Shown in pieces: positions 17,997-27,515 of a stretch of 64,000 nucleotides of DNA (position 1 is the first letter of the stretch; each line of letters opens with the position of its first letter). Source of the DNA: Gammaproteobacteria bacterium (ex Lamellibrachia satsuma) (lineage in GTDB: Bacteria; Pseudomonadota; Gammaproteobacteria; Chromatiales; Chromatiaceae); the NCBI GenBank assembly GCA_019623805.1, contig CP053680.1, forward strand, positions 3,636,001 through 3,700,000, read 5' to 3'. A model generated the notes under the pieces. That model made no database searches, had not been told where the DNA came from, and worked only from the letters and a program-made list of their open reading frames with translations. Both the position numbers and the translations under genes were made by a program.

Positions 17997-18359
17997 CTAC
18001 TTTAAGGCCTTCAGCGCCTTTGCGTAGCCCTGAGAAGCAGCGCGTTGGATCCACTGCATAGCCTGACTATCGTCTTTCTCCAACCCCAGGCCATGATGAT
18101 ACATGTAACCCAATGCATATTGGGCTTCGGCATTGCCTTCCACGGCGAGTGGGAAGAGTAGCTGGAATGCTGCCTCATACTTCTTTTCCGCAAAGGCAGT
18201 CCTGGATTGTTCCAGAATGATTTTTGGATCCTTGAGCTGGGCTTCCTTTTCGGCACTGGAGGTGCAGCCATAGAGAAGGCTCAGGCTGAGCAGAGGAATT
18301 GCAAGCAATCGACAGATCGCCGGGAGTCTGGAGTTTAGGGTGTATTGATCAGTGAGCAT
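17997..18359 (-). CDS. Small Sel1-repeat lipoprotein at the end of the gsp array
   Basis: A 120-residue protein with a long signal peptide and a lipobox ending at Cys32 (LLYGC, with an uncommon Tyr at -2). It is followed by a helical region and one clear Sel1/TPR-like repeat (AEAQYALGYMYHHGLGLEKDDSQAMQWIQRAA). It lies 31 bases after gspF on the same strand. Small lipoproteins near type II secretion genes sometimes act as pilotins for GspD, and some pilotins are helical TPR-like proteins; that role is possible here but inferred only from fold and position. Confidence 0.75.
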   Translation of the reverse strand: MLTDQYTLNSRLPAICRLLAIPLLSLSLLYGCTSSAEKEAQLKDPKIILEQSRTAFAEKKYEAAFQLLFPLAVEGNAEAQYALGYMYHHGLGLEKDDSQAMQWIQRAASQGYAKALKALK

Positions 18360-18390
18360 AATTGCGCTTTCCTGAGGTGGATCTCCTGTG

Positions 18391-19602
18391 TCAGCCTACC
18401 AACTGGTTGAGATCGAAGATGGGCAGCAGTATCCCCAAAACGATGATGAGTACTGCGCCACCCATGAACAGGATCAGGAGTGGTTCAAATAACCCCAGCA
18501 CTGTCGAGACGAGAGATTCGATTTCTCGCTCCTGAATGTCGGCGGCTCTCTCCAGCATCCCCTCCAGGTTACCACTTGATTCACCGCTGGCCAGGAGGCT
18601 GAGTGTCATGGGTGGAAAGTACCCCGTCTTTTCCAATGCACCATGCAGACTGCTGCCTTCACGCACTCGTAGTGATGCCTCTTCGACGGCATTGCGCATT
18701 GGTAGATTGGTCAAAACCTGAGAGGCGATGCGCAATGCATCCAGGATCGGGACGCTGCTTGCGGCCATGATACTGAGGGTGCGTGCAAATCTTGCCGCGT
18801 TTGAGGTTCTGATCAACCGGCCTATCAGAGGGATATGCAGAGTAAAACGTTGCCACAGAATCTGGGGCCCCGGTCGCTTGATGATGTAGCTGAAGATAAA
18901 TCCGCTGATCAGCAGAGTCACCAACATCAGCACGCCGTAATCCCTTACTGTGTCACTGGTGGCGATGAGCGCCCTGGTGATGAAGGGCAGTTCCTGTCCC
19001 ATGTTCTCAAATACCCGGGTGACCTGGGGTACGATGAAAGTCAGCAAGCCACCAACGATAAGGATTGAAACTATAACCAGCAGGGCGGGGTAGAAGAGTG
19101 CGAGCACGGTCTTTTGCTGCATCTGCTGGCGTCGTTCTGTGTAGTCGGCCAGACGTTCCAGTACCACCTCCAGGTGGCCAGACTCCTCGCCGGAAGCGAC
19201 GGTGCGGATATAGAGTTCTGGAAAGGTATGGGGGAATTCTGAGAGTCCATCCGCTAGGCTGCGTCCCTCCAGAACCTTGGCGCGCACTGCCAGCAGAGTG
19301 CGTTCCACATGTCGCTTGTCGGTCTGTTGTGCGACGGTCTTGATAACGTGTTCAAGCGGCAGGCCGGATTTTAGTAGCGTGGCCATCTGGCGGGTAATCA
19401 ACGCCAGCTCCATGGCGTTGACCCGGCGCTGCAGGGTAAAACGACGTCTTTCTACGGTTTCAGAGCTGGCTGTGTTGATGGTGAGCGGGGTAAGTCCGCT
19501 CTCCCGAAGTTGCTGTCTTACCTGTTTGGCGCTGTCCCCTTCGAGGACGCCGCGTTTCTCCTTGCCGGAAAGGTCGAGCGCTACGAATTCAAATGCGTCC
19601 AC
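18391..19602 (-). CDS. gspF: Type II secretion inner membrane platform protein F
   Basis: Polytopic core of the type II secretion platform; 403 residues, typical. Two homologous cytoplasmic T2SSF domains (~70-190 and ~270-395) are each followed by membrane helices (ALFYPALLVIVSILIVGG, GVLMLVTLLISGFIFSYI and the C-terminal ILFMGGAVLIIVLGILLP). The start GTG shares its G with the gspE TAG stop, indicating tight coupling to the ATPase. Confidence 0.96.
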   Translation of the reverse strand: MDAFEFVALDLSGKEKRGVLEGDSAKQVRQQLRESGLTPLTINTASSETVERRRFTLQRRVNAMELALITRQMATLLKSGLPLEHVIKTVAQQTDKRHVERTLLAVRAKVLEGRSLADGLSEFPHTFPELYIRTVASGEESGHLEVVLERLADYTERRQQMQQKTVLALFYPALLVIVSILIVGGLLTFIVPQVTRVFENMGQELPFITRALIATSDTVRDYGVLMLVTLLISGFIFSYIIKRPGPQILWQRFTLHIPLIGRLIRTSNAARFARTLSIMAASSVPILDALRIASQVLTNLPMRNAVEEASLRVREGSSLHGALEKTGYFPPMTLSLLASGESSGNLEGMLERAADIQEREIESLVSTVLGLFEPLLILFMGGAVLIIVLGILLPIFDLNQLVG

Positions 19603-21155
19603 TAACTTTCCTGCGTGACACGAATGATCTCGTCGATTGTGGTATCACCTTCCAGCACACGGCGCATACCATCCTGACGCATGGAGCCAGTTGATTTTCT
19701 TACGTGCTCGAGCATTTCCAGCTCACTGGTACCCTGGTGGATGAGATTTCGCAGGGTTTCATCAATAACGACAAGTTCGTAAATACCGGTGCGTCCCAGG
19801 TAGCCGTTATTGTGGCACTTGTCACAACCTGTGGGGGCATAGAGGGTTACCCGTTTATCCAGGGGAAACTCCAGCAATTCCAGCTCCCGTTGCGTGGCCG
19901 AATAGGGTTTTTTGCAGTGGGGGCAGAGGGTCCTCACCAGTCGCTGGGATAGGACACTGATCAGGCTGGATGCCAGCAGGAAAGGCTCAACGCCCATATC
20001 ACGGAGACGGGTAACGCTGCCGATAGCGGTGTTGGTGTGCAGAGTGGATAAAACCAGATGGCCGGTAAGACTCGCCTGTACTGCGATCTGGGCGGTTTCC
20101 AGATCACGAATCTCACCCACCATCACCACGTCGGGATCCTGTCTCAGAATGGCGCGAAGCCCTCTGGCAAAGGTCAGATCGACCTTGTTGTTGACCTGGG
20201 TTTGGCCGATTCCGTCAAGGTAGTACTCGATTGGGTCTTCAACAGTGACGATGTTGCGGCTTTGGGTATTGAGCCGGGTAAGTGCTCCATAGAGGGTGGT
20301 GGTTTTGCCTGAACCGGTGGGTCCAGTGACGAGAAAGATGCCATGGGGACGCTGGATAACACCAGGGTCGATCTGCGTCAGAAGTTTTTTGGACATGCCG
20401 AGATGGGAGAGATCCAGGCGACCGGCTTTCTTATCGAGTAGTCGCAGTACCACCCGCTCACCGTAACTGGAGGGCAGCGTGGAGACACGAACATCTACAG
20501 GTCTGCGTCCCACTTTCAGCGAGATGCGGCCATCCTGGGGGATACGCTTCTCCGCGATGTCAAGATGGGCCATGACCTTGATGCGGGAGACCAGAAAAGG
20601 GGCGACTGTACGGGGAGGGTTGAGCACCTCCCGCAAGACGCCGTCCACACGAAAACGAACCACAAGACGGTTTTCGTAGGGCTCAATATGGATGTCTGAC
20701 GCCTCTTCCTTGATCGCCTCTGTGAAGAGTGCGTTGATCAGACGGATGATAGGGGCGTCATCGTCGTTTTCCAGCAGATCTTCGGGTTGATCGAGTTGCC
20801 GCGCCACGTCGTCGAGATCCATGTCATCGCCCATGGTCTCCATGATCTGGCTGGACTGCTTGGAACCTGACTCGTAGATCGTCGTGAGTTCCCGTTCAAA
20901 CTCCTCTTCTGCAACCTCTTTCAAGACAAGTGGACGCCCGAGGAAGCGACGCATCTCGTTGAAGACGCTTATAGGTGTCCCGGTTTTGAACAGCACCCGA
21001 GTCTGACGTAGCGCATCTTCGGTGACGATGACACCGTGACGCCTGGCAAAGGCATAAGTAACATCGTCCCGGATTCTTGGTTGGCGATGCCCTGTGTCAT
21101 CATCCGTAGCCGGTGCTGTCTCTGCCGGAGAGTTGTTCAGAAGTGACTCAGACAT
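19602..21155 (-). CDS. gspE: Type II secretion ATPase E
   Basis: Hexameric ATPase driving pseudopilus assembly; 517 residues. It has the N1 domain that binds GspL, Walker A GPTGSGKTTTLYG, the Asp box/Walker B region (DPDVVMVGEIRD), the His box (STLHTNTA) and a tetracysteine zinc site (CPHCKKPYS and CDKC ~30 residues apart) as in GspE/PilB proteins. It is followed by gspF with a 1-base overlap and preceded by gspD with an 11-base gap. Confidence 0.97.
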   Translation of the reverse strand: MSESLLNNSPAETAPATDDDTGHRQPRIRDDVTYAFARRHGVIVTEDALRQTRVLFKTGTPISVFNEMRRFLGRPLVLKEVAEEEFERELTTIYESGSKQSSQIMETMGDDMDLDDVARQLDQPEDLLENDDDAPIIRLINALFTEAIKEEASDIHIEPYENRLVVRFRVDGVLREVLNPPRTVAPFLVSRIKVMAHLDIAEKRIPQDGRISLKVGRRPVDVRVSTLPSSYGERVVLRLLDKKAGRLDLSHLGMSKKLLTQIDPGVIQRPHGIFLVTGPTGSGKTTTLYGALTRLNTQSRNIVTVEDPIEYYLDGIGQTQVNNKVDLTFARGLRAILRQDPDVVMVGEIRDLETAQIAVQASLTGHLVLSTLHTNTAIGSVTRLRDMGVEPFLLASSLISVLSQRLVRTLCPHCKKPYSATQRELELLEFPLDKRVTLYAPTGCDKCHNNGYLGRTGIYELVVIDETLRNLIHQGTSELEMLEHVRKSTGSMRQDGMRRVLEGDTTIDEIIRVTQES

Positions 21156-21166
21156 GTGGTGTTGGC

Positions 21167-23179
21167 TCAGTGTTGAGACGTGCCACTCTCCTCGTCAAAA
21201 GGCTGAGGAAGAGCATTGAATCGATTGGGCAGCAGAGGCGCTGCCTCATCGGGTAACAGATCGACACCCAGCTGACGCATCCGCAACTGCTGTGCCCGGA
21301 AGAAGTTGTATTTGTTGCCGGTCACAGCGGCATGGGTAGCGGCATCCCTAACAATAACAGGGCGCAGGAATACCACCAGATTACGCTTGACCTTGGTGGT
21401 CGAGTTGGCGCGGAACAGGACGCCGAGGCCGGGGATATCTCCCAGAAACGGCACTTTCTCCTCCACTTGCTGTAGATCTTCGTCGATCAACCCGCCAAGG
21501 ACGATGGTATCGCCATCATCCACCATGACGACGGTTTTTATTGTACGCTTATTGGTGACAATATCGGCGGTGCCGGTGCTGGCTGTCCTGTTGATGCTGG
21601 AGACTTCCTGGGAGACCTCCAGCTGGATAGCGTTACCTTCATTGATCTGCGGCTTGACGCGCAGGGTCAGTCCGACATCCTGACGCTGAATGGTCTGGAA
21701 AGGATTGACCGAGGTGCTGGATGAACCTGTGGAGGCGTACTGTCCCGTCAGGAAAGGTACGTTTTGGCCGACAACGATCTCCGCCTCCTGATTATCCAGG
21801 GTAAGAATACTGGGGGTTGAGAGGAGGTTGCTTGATGTGTCGCTCTCCAACGCACGGATCAGGGCGGCAAAATTGATCGAATTGTTGTCGAAACTGCCAA
21901 GTCCGATTGTGGTGCCTGACGGTATTGCCGGAATGGTGTCTGCGGCGATGGCACCTGCGATACTGCCGATGCTGGGGGTGCCTAAGTTGATGACGCCCAC
22001 CGGTCCCGAGCCGCCAGGGGTGCCGTCGACGATCCACTGCACACCAAGCTCCTTGACCCGGTCTAACGAGATCTCGGCGATAATCGCCTCGACCAGCACC
22101 TGGGCGCGGCGGATATCCAGCTTGCGGATAATTGATTGCAGAGCATTGAAGATATTCTGCGGCGCAGTAATGATCAATGCGTTGGAAGCTTCATCAGCCT
22201 GGATATTGACCGGGGTGGAGGTGGCTGCCGCCTTGCCCTTCTTCTTGCTCTTGTCCATGGTGTCGCTAACGCCGGTCAGTACGGTGGCGAGCTCTTTGGC
22301 GTTGGCGTAGCGTAGGTAGATGACCCGGGCATTGCCTTCATTCTCGAAAGGGGTATCCAAGTGTTCGATCACCACCCTCGTGCGCAGCCGGGTGGTGGTG
22401 TCACCGCTGATCAGTACGCTGTTGGTGCGCTCGTCAGCGATGAGTTTTGCCGGCTCAGCGGCGCCTTTCCCCTTATTTTTCTGCAATCCGGTAATGATTC
22501 GTACCACCTCTGCGGCGGAGGCGTGGCGCAGGGAGACCACTTCAATGGAGCTGTCGCTCACTTGATCGATGCGGGAGATGATCTTCAGCAGGCGATCTAC
22601 GTTCTGTCTGCGATCGGAAATAATCAGAACATTGGTGGCGGGGTAGGCCGCCAAGTGCCCCTGTTGCGGAATCAAAGGTCGCAGAATGGGTACCAGCTGG
22701 GAAGCGGTAACGTTTTTCACCTGCAGGATCCGGGTGACCATCTGATCCCCCGGCAGTTCCTGGCTGTCGGTGCCGGTGGGGATGCCGATCTGCTTGGCTT
22801 TTACATCGGGAACGATTTTGATGACCTCCCCGGCAGGCACGGTGGAGAATCCATGGACTTCCAGGATGGAGAGGAATACCTGATAAAACTCATCCTTGTC
22901 CATTGGATGAGCGGAGATGACGGTGACCTTGCCTTTCACCCGTGGATCGACGACAAAATTTCTGCCGGTGTGTTCGGATACGGTCTTGATTAAGGCGCTG
23001 ATATCGGCGTCATTCAGGTTGAGCGTAATCCGGTCGGCCTGGACTGAGGCGCAAAACAGCAGCAGACTCAGTGCGATGAACAACGTGCCACGGATATGGC
23101 GATGCCACACAGATGGAGAAAATATTGGGGAACGGGTTTCCTGACTATTCATCGTGTTTTCTACACCGACCTTGGTCAC
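21167..23179 (-). CDS. gspD: Type II secretion secretin D
   Basis: Outer membrane secretin channel. The 670-residue protein has a signal peptide (cleaved near SVQA-DRITL), the N0 domain (LNLNDADISALIKTVSEHTG), three KH-like N1-N3 domains and the secretin domain (VPFLGDIPGLGVLF, NLVVFLRPVIV). Gly/Ser-rich stretches of the gate lie at ~400-440. The start at 23179 gives a long pre-signal segment; an internal Met ten residues in is an equally good start. A 130-base gap separates it from gspN, so it may have its own promoter. No typical S-domain helix for a classical pilotin is obvious at the C-terminus. Confidence 0.96.
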   Translation of the reverse strand: MTKVGVENTMNSQETRSPIFSPSVWHRHIRGTLFIALSLLLFCASVQADRITLNLNDADISALIKTVSEHTGRNFVVDPRVKGKVTVISAHPMDKDEFYQVFLSILEVHGFSTVPAGEVIKIVPDVKAKQIGIPTGTDSQELPGDQMVTRILQVKNVTASQLVPILRPLIPQQGHLAAYPATNVLIISDRRQNVDRLLKIISRIDQVSDSSIEVVSLRHASAAEVVRIITGLQKNKGKGAAEPAKLIADERTNSVLISGDTTTRLRTRVVIEHLDTPFENEGNARVIYLRYANAKELATVLTGVSDTMDKSKKKGKAAATSTPVNIQADEASNALIITAPQNIFNALQSIIRKLDIRRAQVLVEAIIAEISLDRVKELGVQWIVDGTPGGSGPVGVINLGTPSIGSIAGAIAADTIPAIPSGTTIGLGSFDNNSINFAALIRALESDTSSNLLSTPSILTLDNQEAEIVVGQNVPFLTGQYASTGSSSTSVNPFQTIQRQDVGLTLRVKPQINEGNAIQLEVSQEVSSINRTASTGTADIVTNKRTIKTVVMVDDGDTIVLGGLIDEDLQQVEEKVPFLGDIPGLGVLFRANSTTKVKRNLVVFLRPVIVRDAATHAAVTGNKYNFFRAQQLRMRQLGVDLLPDEAAPLLPNRFNALPQPFDEESGTSQH

Positions 23180-23309
23180 TGCTCGTATTGACAGAGTTTG
23201 TTGGAATAAAAGTCTTTATTCATCATTGGGTTATCTGCGGTATATGAGCCGTTTCTTAATACTAGCAGAAAGCGTTTGAGTCGTATATGCCATGGATGGG
23301 AACCGCGCC

Positions 23310-24059
23310 TCAAAGCTGTCCGGAAAAATTTAGCTGAATGCTGCCGCCGGTCCCTGATTTGCCTATTGTCTTCAAAGTGTTCACCAATGCAGGGTTAGCG
23401 GATGCCTTGGGTAGAATCCTGCCCGAGATCCGGTAGGTGCCGGTCGGAGCCAAATTCAATTCACCCTTGATGCTGAGGCCGCCGCCAATATCCTGGATAC
23501 TGGACCTTAGCCCATTTTCATCGCCCTTGATGTCGAATTGCATGCCGCCCAAGTCCAAGGCAACCGGGCTGGTGATGCCGGCCCCCTGCCAACGAATCTT
23601 GCCCGCCGCCTCATTGAGGTTTGATGCCGCAAACTGTATCGAGGAGATGTCAATGTCGAGGTCGCCGACCGCGCCGATCATCGGTTGATTAAGTAGTCCG
23701 GGAAGAATACGTGCCTTGACGATACCCTTGAGGTGCTCGGCCTGGTAACTGCCATCGATGTTAACCCCCGCATAGCCGTCGAGTTGTTGCCCCGGTCCGC
23801 GTAAGCTGAGTCGATAGCGGAGCTTCCCGGCCAACAGATCCAGTGGTTGGAATCTCCAGGCTGCTGTACCCAGGTTGACGCCATTGTAGTGGGTTTCTGT
23901 AGCGCTGCCCGACCAAATGGTACCCCTGCTGTCGGCAAGCGTGAGTGGAGCGATAGTATCTCCAAGCCAGCCCAAGACGTGGCGCGCCGGAGTGGCGGCG
24001 ATCAGAAACACCACAAAGCAGCCAATGCCGAGAAATGTTGGGCCTGGCTGAAGTCTCAT
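23310..24059 (-). CDS. gspN: Type II secretion protein N
   Basis: Accessory type II secretion protein of 249 residues with an N-terminal membrane helix (FLGIGCFVVFLIAATPA) and a periplasmic domain of the GspN family (GTIWSGSA, LDLLAGKLRYRLSLRGPG, ISGRILPK). It overlaps gspM by 4 bases. GspN is present in only some systems and its exact role is not settled. Confidence 0.88.
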   Translation of the reverse strand: MRLQPGPTFLGIGCFVVFLIAATPARHVLGWLGDTIAPLTLADSRGTIWSGSATETHYNGVNLGTAAWRFQPLDLLAGKLRYRLSLRGPGQQLDGYAGVNIDGSYQAEHLKGIVKARILPGLLNQPMIGAVGDLDIDISSIQFAASNLNEAAGKIRWQGAGITSPVALDLGGMQFDIKGDENGLRSSIQDIGGGLSIKGELNLAPTGTYRISGRILPKASANPALVNTLKTIGKSGTGGSIQLNFSGQL

Positions 24060-24553
24060 TGTGTCGCTCTTTCAAGGTCGAGTCTGGCATTTACCAAACC
24101 GGGTTTCTCCTGGCGATCGATGTTCACGGAGATGATGCTGACCGCATGGCGTGCCTGGAGTATGCCCAGCCATTTGATGATGCCATCGAAGGGGGCCTGC
24201 TCGATCCAGATCTGAACCCGGTCGCTGCCTTGGGGTTTTAGTCGTTTGACTGCTTGGCGCAGACGATGCTTTTTGGCGGTGCGGTCGATCAAGGTAAACA
24301 GCGCCTCGTTTGAGTTTGTCGGAGTGGCTGTACTGCCCTCACCGCGTAGCTGCATGACCTCACTGGCGGCGTTCTGCATCCAGGCCAGATTTTCCTGCCG
24401 GTCTTTCAGTTGACGTGACTGCTTGTCTATCTCCTGTTCGAATGGTAGCCAGAAGAGCAGATAGGCCAGCAGGAGAACAGGTGTGGTCACTCCCGCAATC
24501 AACGCTATGCGTTCTTGAGGGGTTTTGGATGAGAGCCACTGGTTGATGTTCAT
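24056..24553 (-). CDS. gspM: Type II secretion protein M
   Basis: Bitopic inner membrane platform protein of 165 residues. A short cytoplasmic start is followed by one membrane helix (~19-36, LIAGVTTPVLLLAYLLFW), a coiled-coil (~37-75) and a ferredoxin-like periplasmic domain (VQIWIEQAPFDGIIKWLGIL), the usual GspM plan. It overlaps gspL and gspN by 4 bases on each side. It pairs with GspL. Confidence 0.92.
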   Translation of the reverse strand: MNINQWLSSKTPQERIALIAGVTTPVLLLAYLLFWLPFEQEIDKQSRQLKDRQENLAWMQNAASEVMQLRGEGSTATPTNSNEALFTLIDRTAKKHRLRQAVKRLKPQGSDRVQIWIEQAPFDGIIKWLGILQARHAVSIISVNIDRQEKPGLVNARLDLERATQ

Positions 24554-25788
24554 GCCCGGGTTTTCCTGACGCGGAGGTGGGATGAAACCTCTTTTCCTTT
24601 GGCATTGGCTGAACGGATCTCAACTGAGAGGTTCTGTGCTTCAATCTGCTTTTTTAGTTTTTCCAGCGCAGGAAGTTCGCGTGTGGTCAATTGCAGGTCG
24701 AGCTGGCCCTCCCGGTAGCTGATGTTGTTCAGGCGGCTGCCGGGAATTTTCATAATTTCCGCTGCCGGAATAGAAAAAAGATCGATGAAAGTGTCTCCTT
24801 GTTGTTTCTGATCTTTGCGTAGCTGGCGCAGTTTCTGTTCCATCTGCACTCGTGGATCCACGATGCGTTTGATGTCGGGAAATGCGTCGCGGAAAGTCTG
24901 AGTGATCCGTTGGCTTAGTGCCGCATTCTCTCCCTTGAGCCGAAAGTGGTCGAGTGATGATGAGACGATGGAAAGTCCCAGAAAAACGCCGAACAGGATA
25001 GCTGCCGGAAGCCAGCGTTGCCACTTTTGGGCCTGCTTGTCGACTTGACGATAATCGCCCTGCAGCAGGTTGAGTGTCTGTTGCTCAATCAGGTTATCTG
25101 ACAGTAGTTGTCTAAAGTCGCCGTTGTAATCGACATGGGTTATCTCATAGTTGAGATTGCCCAATGCCAGGTCGAAGTAGGGTGCGCTGCTGAGAAACGG
25201 AGCCTGAATGACCTCCAGGCGCCCTGGTGGATCTCCCTCTGTCTGGTCAATGGCAAGCCGGAGCAGTTCGGCGAAGTTGACCGGATCGGCTGCAAATCCG
25301 GTATTGTCCCCGGTACGAACCAATACCCTCTCATCATCGAGGTAGAGCGTCCAGCGATTGGGTTTGCGTGGCAGGGCGAGCAGGTCTGGGTACATGGCCA
25401 GTGGGGTGATGCCGACCTGATGGAATGCATTCAGCCAATCTTCGAGCAGTTGTTTTGCGATTACGGCGACCAGGGTCTTATCATCCGGATTGGAAGTGTG
25501 GATCGCGAAATGCAGCTCATCCAACTCTTCCGCAAGGTCGTTCTCCAGGGTAAAGGGGACTGCCTGGCGCAGTCGTTGGCGGTTTTTTGTGGGGATGTCG
25601 ACTTTAGTCAGCAGCAGTTCGATGCTGGGGATCAAAACGACCACACGCCAGCCAGCCGCTTGTTCAGCAGCCTCTTTCAGTGTGCCGCTGCCAATCGGTT
25701 CGCTCTCCGGGGATCTGGCGCCAAGTGGATGCCAGCTTACCTGGTTTGCTTCACTATCCAGCAGTCGAATTACCAGTGTGCCAGCCAT
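24550..25788 (-). CDS. gspL: Type II secretion protein L
   Basis: GspL anchors GspE to the membrane. The 412-residue protein has an actin-like cytoplasmic domain (~1-240; VVVLIPSIELLLTKVDIP and RRLRQAVPF-type stretch at NRQRLRQAVPFTLEN), one membrane helix (~258-278, WLPAAILFGVFLGLSIVSSS) and a periplasmic ferredoxin-like domain. It starts 2 bases after gspK ends and overlaps gspM by 4 bases. Confidence 0.94.
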   Translation of the reverse strand: MAGTLVIRLLDSEANQVSWHPLGARSPESEPIGSGTLKEAAEQAAGWRVVVLIPSIELLLTKVDIPTKNRQRLRQAVPFTLENDLAEELDELHFAIHTSNPDDKTLVAVIAKQLLEDWLNAFHQVGITPLAMYPDLLALPRKPNRWTLYLDDERVLVRTGDNTGFAADPVNFAELLRLAIDQTEGDPPGRLEVIQAPFLSSAPYFDLALGNLNYEITHVDYNGDFRQLLSDNLIEQQTLNLLQGDYRQVDKQAQKWQRWLPAAILFGVFLGLSIVSSSLDHFRLKGENAALSQRITQTFRDAFPDIKRIVDPRVQMEQKLRQLRKDQKQQGDTFIDLFSIPAAEIMKIPGSRLNNISYREGQLDLQLTTRELPALEKLKKQIEAQNLSVEIRSANAKGKEVSSHLRVRKTRA

Positions 25789-25790
25789 AT

Positions 25791-26783
25791 TCAGAAGGTT
25801 CCCGTTGTCCTCGACAGAGTATAGACGCCCTTGTCCGTTTTATTGATCAGACAACGGAGGTACTGGTTTGTATTATCCATGCTTATCGACGTCTCCAGAA
25901 GGAAGTAGTTGCTGGATACTGAGTAAGTCTTATCGGCATTATTCAACAGTTCTTTATTATCGCTTAAAAGCTCGGTGAGTCTATCTTCAAATGCCTTTTT
26001 ATTTGTGAAGGGTGACTCTTTTCGTTCCGAGGTCAGGGTTTCAGCATCGGAATCAGTCAGGGATTCCACCAGTGCCCGAAGTAAAATGGCATCCGCAGTA
26101 TTTATGTTGATGGGAACGGTTTCAGGCAGCGTGGTGACGTGGGGTTCGAGTCTTTCAAAGATCTCCGGGGTGATGTTTTTTATCAGTAACAGTTCGGTTG
26201 GGCTGCTCATGAGTCCATTGGCTGTCCGGTAGGGGAGAGTTCCACCGAGGTATTCGTTGTCTTCGGCTCCATCGGGAAACTGAGCGTCGATATCCTGATC
26301 GAGCCAGTCTGATACCGTTTGCGCAAGCCCCTCCTCCAGTTCCAGTAGGTTCAAAAGACGGCTGAATACTACCAAGTGTTGCGCAGTCCGGTCTTTGCTC
26401 TCTTGATCAGGCTCTTCAGCGAGGTAAAGATTATTCAGATTGAAGCGTGCCTGCAAGTCGACGATCTGGGCAGCGACCGTTCCCCCTTCGACAGCGGTTA
26501 TCGGCAATGGTTTTGCCCAGTCTTCGTCAAGGGCGTCATAAGGATTACTAGCCTGTTTGTCACTTCTTGCGTCCCGTATCAACTGGCCTCGCGCCCACTC
26601 TTCGCTGCCCAGTGCATAGAAATATGTCTGGTCCGTGATCAGTATGTTTGAGGTACGGCGAATGCTCAGCTGTAGAGTCTCGGTCATGGTGACCGCAGCG
26701 ATGCTCGCTACCGCCACGATCATGATTGCAGTGATCAGGGCAACGCCGGATTGAGATCGTATTCTAGGTGATCTGTTTTGCAT
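25791..26783 (-). CDS. gspK: Type II secretion minor pseudopilin K
   Basis: Large minor pseudopilin of 330 residues thought to cap the pseudopilus. The prepilin leader ends RIRSQSG and is followed by a hydrophobic helix (VALITAIMIVAVASIAAVTM). As expected for GspK, the Glu at mature position 5 is missing (Thr here), while the other pseudopilins in this array all keep it. The long alpha domain and the calcium-type loops are not resolved by eye. It sits between gspJ (8-base gap) and gspL. Confidence 0.93.
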   Translation of the reverse strand: MQNRSPRIRSQSGVALITAIMIVAVASIAAVTMTETLQLSIRRTSNILITDQTYFYALGSEEWARGQLIRDARSDKQASNPYDALDEDWAKPLPITAVEGGTVAAQIVDLQARFNLNNLYLAEEPDQESKDRTAQHLVVFSRLLNLLELEEGLAQTVSDWLDQDIDAQFPDGAEDNEYLGGTLPYRTANGLMSSPTELLLIKNITPEIFERLEPHVTTLPETVPININTADAILLRALVESLTDSDAETLTSERKESPFTNKKAFEDRLTELLSDNKELLNNADKTYSVSSNYFLLETSISMDNTNQYLRCLINKTDKGVYTLSRTTGTF

Positions 26784-26791
26784 TTTTCTGG

Positions 26792-27484
26792 TTATTGGGG
26801 GTTGCTTTCCAGCGATGGATTGATATCCGCAACCCGGAAAAGGCGTCGGATTTTTCCCCAGTCTTCGAGTTCCAGGGTGATTTCCATCGCCAGGGGGAGC
26901 GGGGCGTTGGTTTTTTCTTCCAGATCTCCGGAGATGGGCCAGGATGGGTGAGCTTTCATCTTGTGATCGAAGAAACGGACCTCTATGTTGGAAATGTAAT
27001 CTAGAACCTTGGTGCGTCGTGGTTCGGTCCCTTGGGCTCTATCCAGGGTGGGCCAGGTCAGGCGGAACAGCTTTTTGTCCTCCAACAGATAGGCAATGCG
27101 TTGAAGATTGCTGCGCTGCAGATTGAGTGGATTGGGTCTGCCGCCGCGGGTAAAAACCAGCGCTGTCCCCCCATCTCCTCCGGCCTGCATGACGGGTAGA
27201 GGATCGCCGTATTCGTCTCTGATCGGGCGAGCCTTCGTTTGTTCGATATCGCGACGCATCAGGGTCAGGGCGATCTGCAGACCCGAGAGGCGGTCGATAT
27301 GTGCTTCAACCTGAGCTTCGGTGTCGAGCACGACTTTCAATCCACTGTAGGCGATGAGAGAGATGATGGAGAAGATCGAGATCGCGATCAGTAATTCCAA
27401 CAAGGTGAAGCCGGATTGTTTCAGGTCAGATTTATACACGTTATTCGTTACACCACACTGGGCAGCCTCTGAATCTGGACGCAA
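26792..27484 (-). CDS. gspJ: Type II secretion minor pseudopilin J
   Basis: Minor pseudopilin of 230 residues. Prepilin cleavage site KQSG-FTLLELLIAI with Glu5 is intact, followed by the hydrophobic helix and the typical QAEVEAHIDRLSGLQIAL and RDIEQ stretches. The 24-residue leader from ATG 27484 is long; a GTG 11 codons later is an alternative start. It forms the tip complex with GspH, GspI and GspK. Confidence 0.93.
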   Translation of the reverse strand: MRPDSEAAQCGVTNNVYKSDLKQSGFTLLELLIAISIFSIISLIAYSGLKVVLDTEAQVEAHIDRLSGLQIALTLMRRDIEQTKARPIRDEYGDPLPVMQAGGDGGTALVFTRGGRPNPLNLQRSNLQRIAYLLEDKKLFRLTWPTLDRAQGTEPRRTKVLDYISNIEVRFFDHKMKAHPSWPISGDLEEKTNAPLPLAMEITLELEDWGKIRRLFRVADINPSLESNPQ

Positions 27485-27515
27485 GATACGAGTTCATGAC
27501 TTGTTCAGAGGCTCC

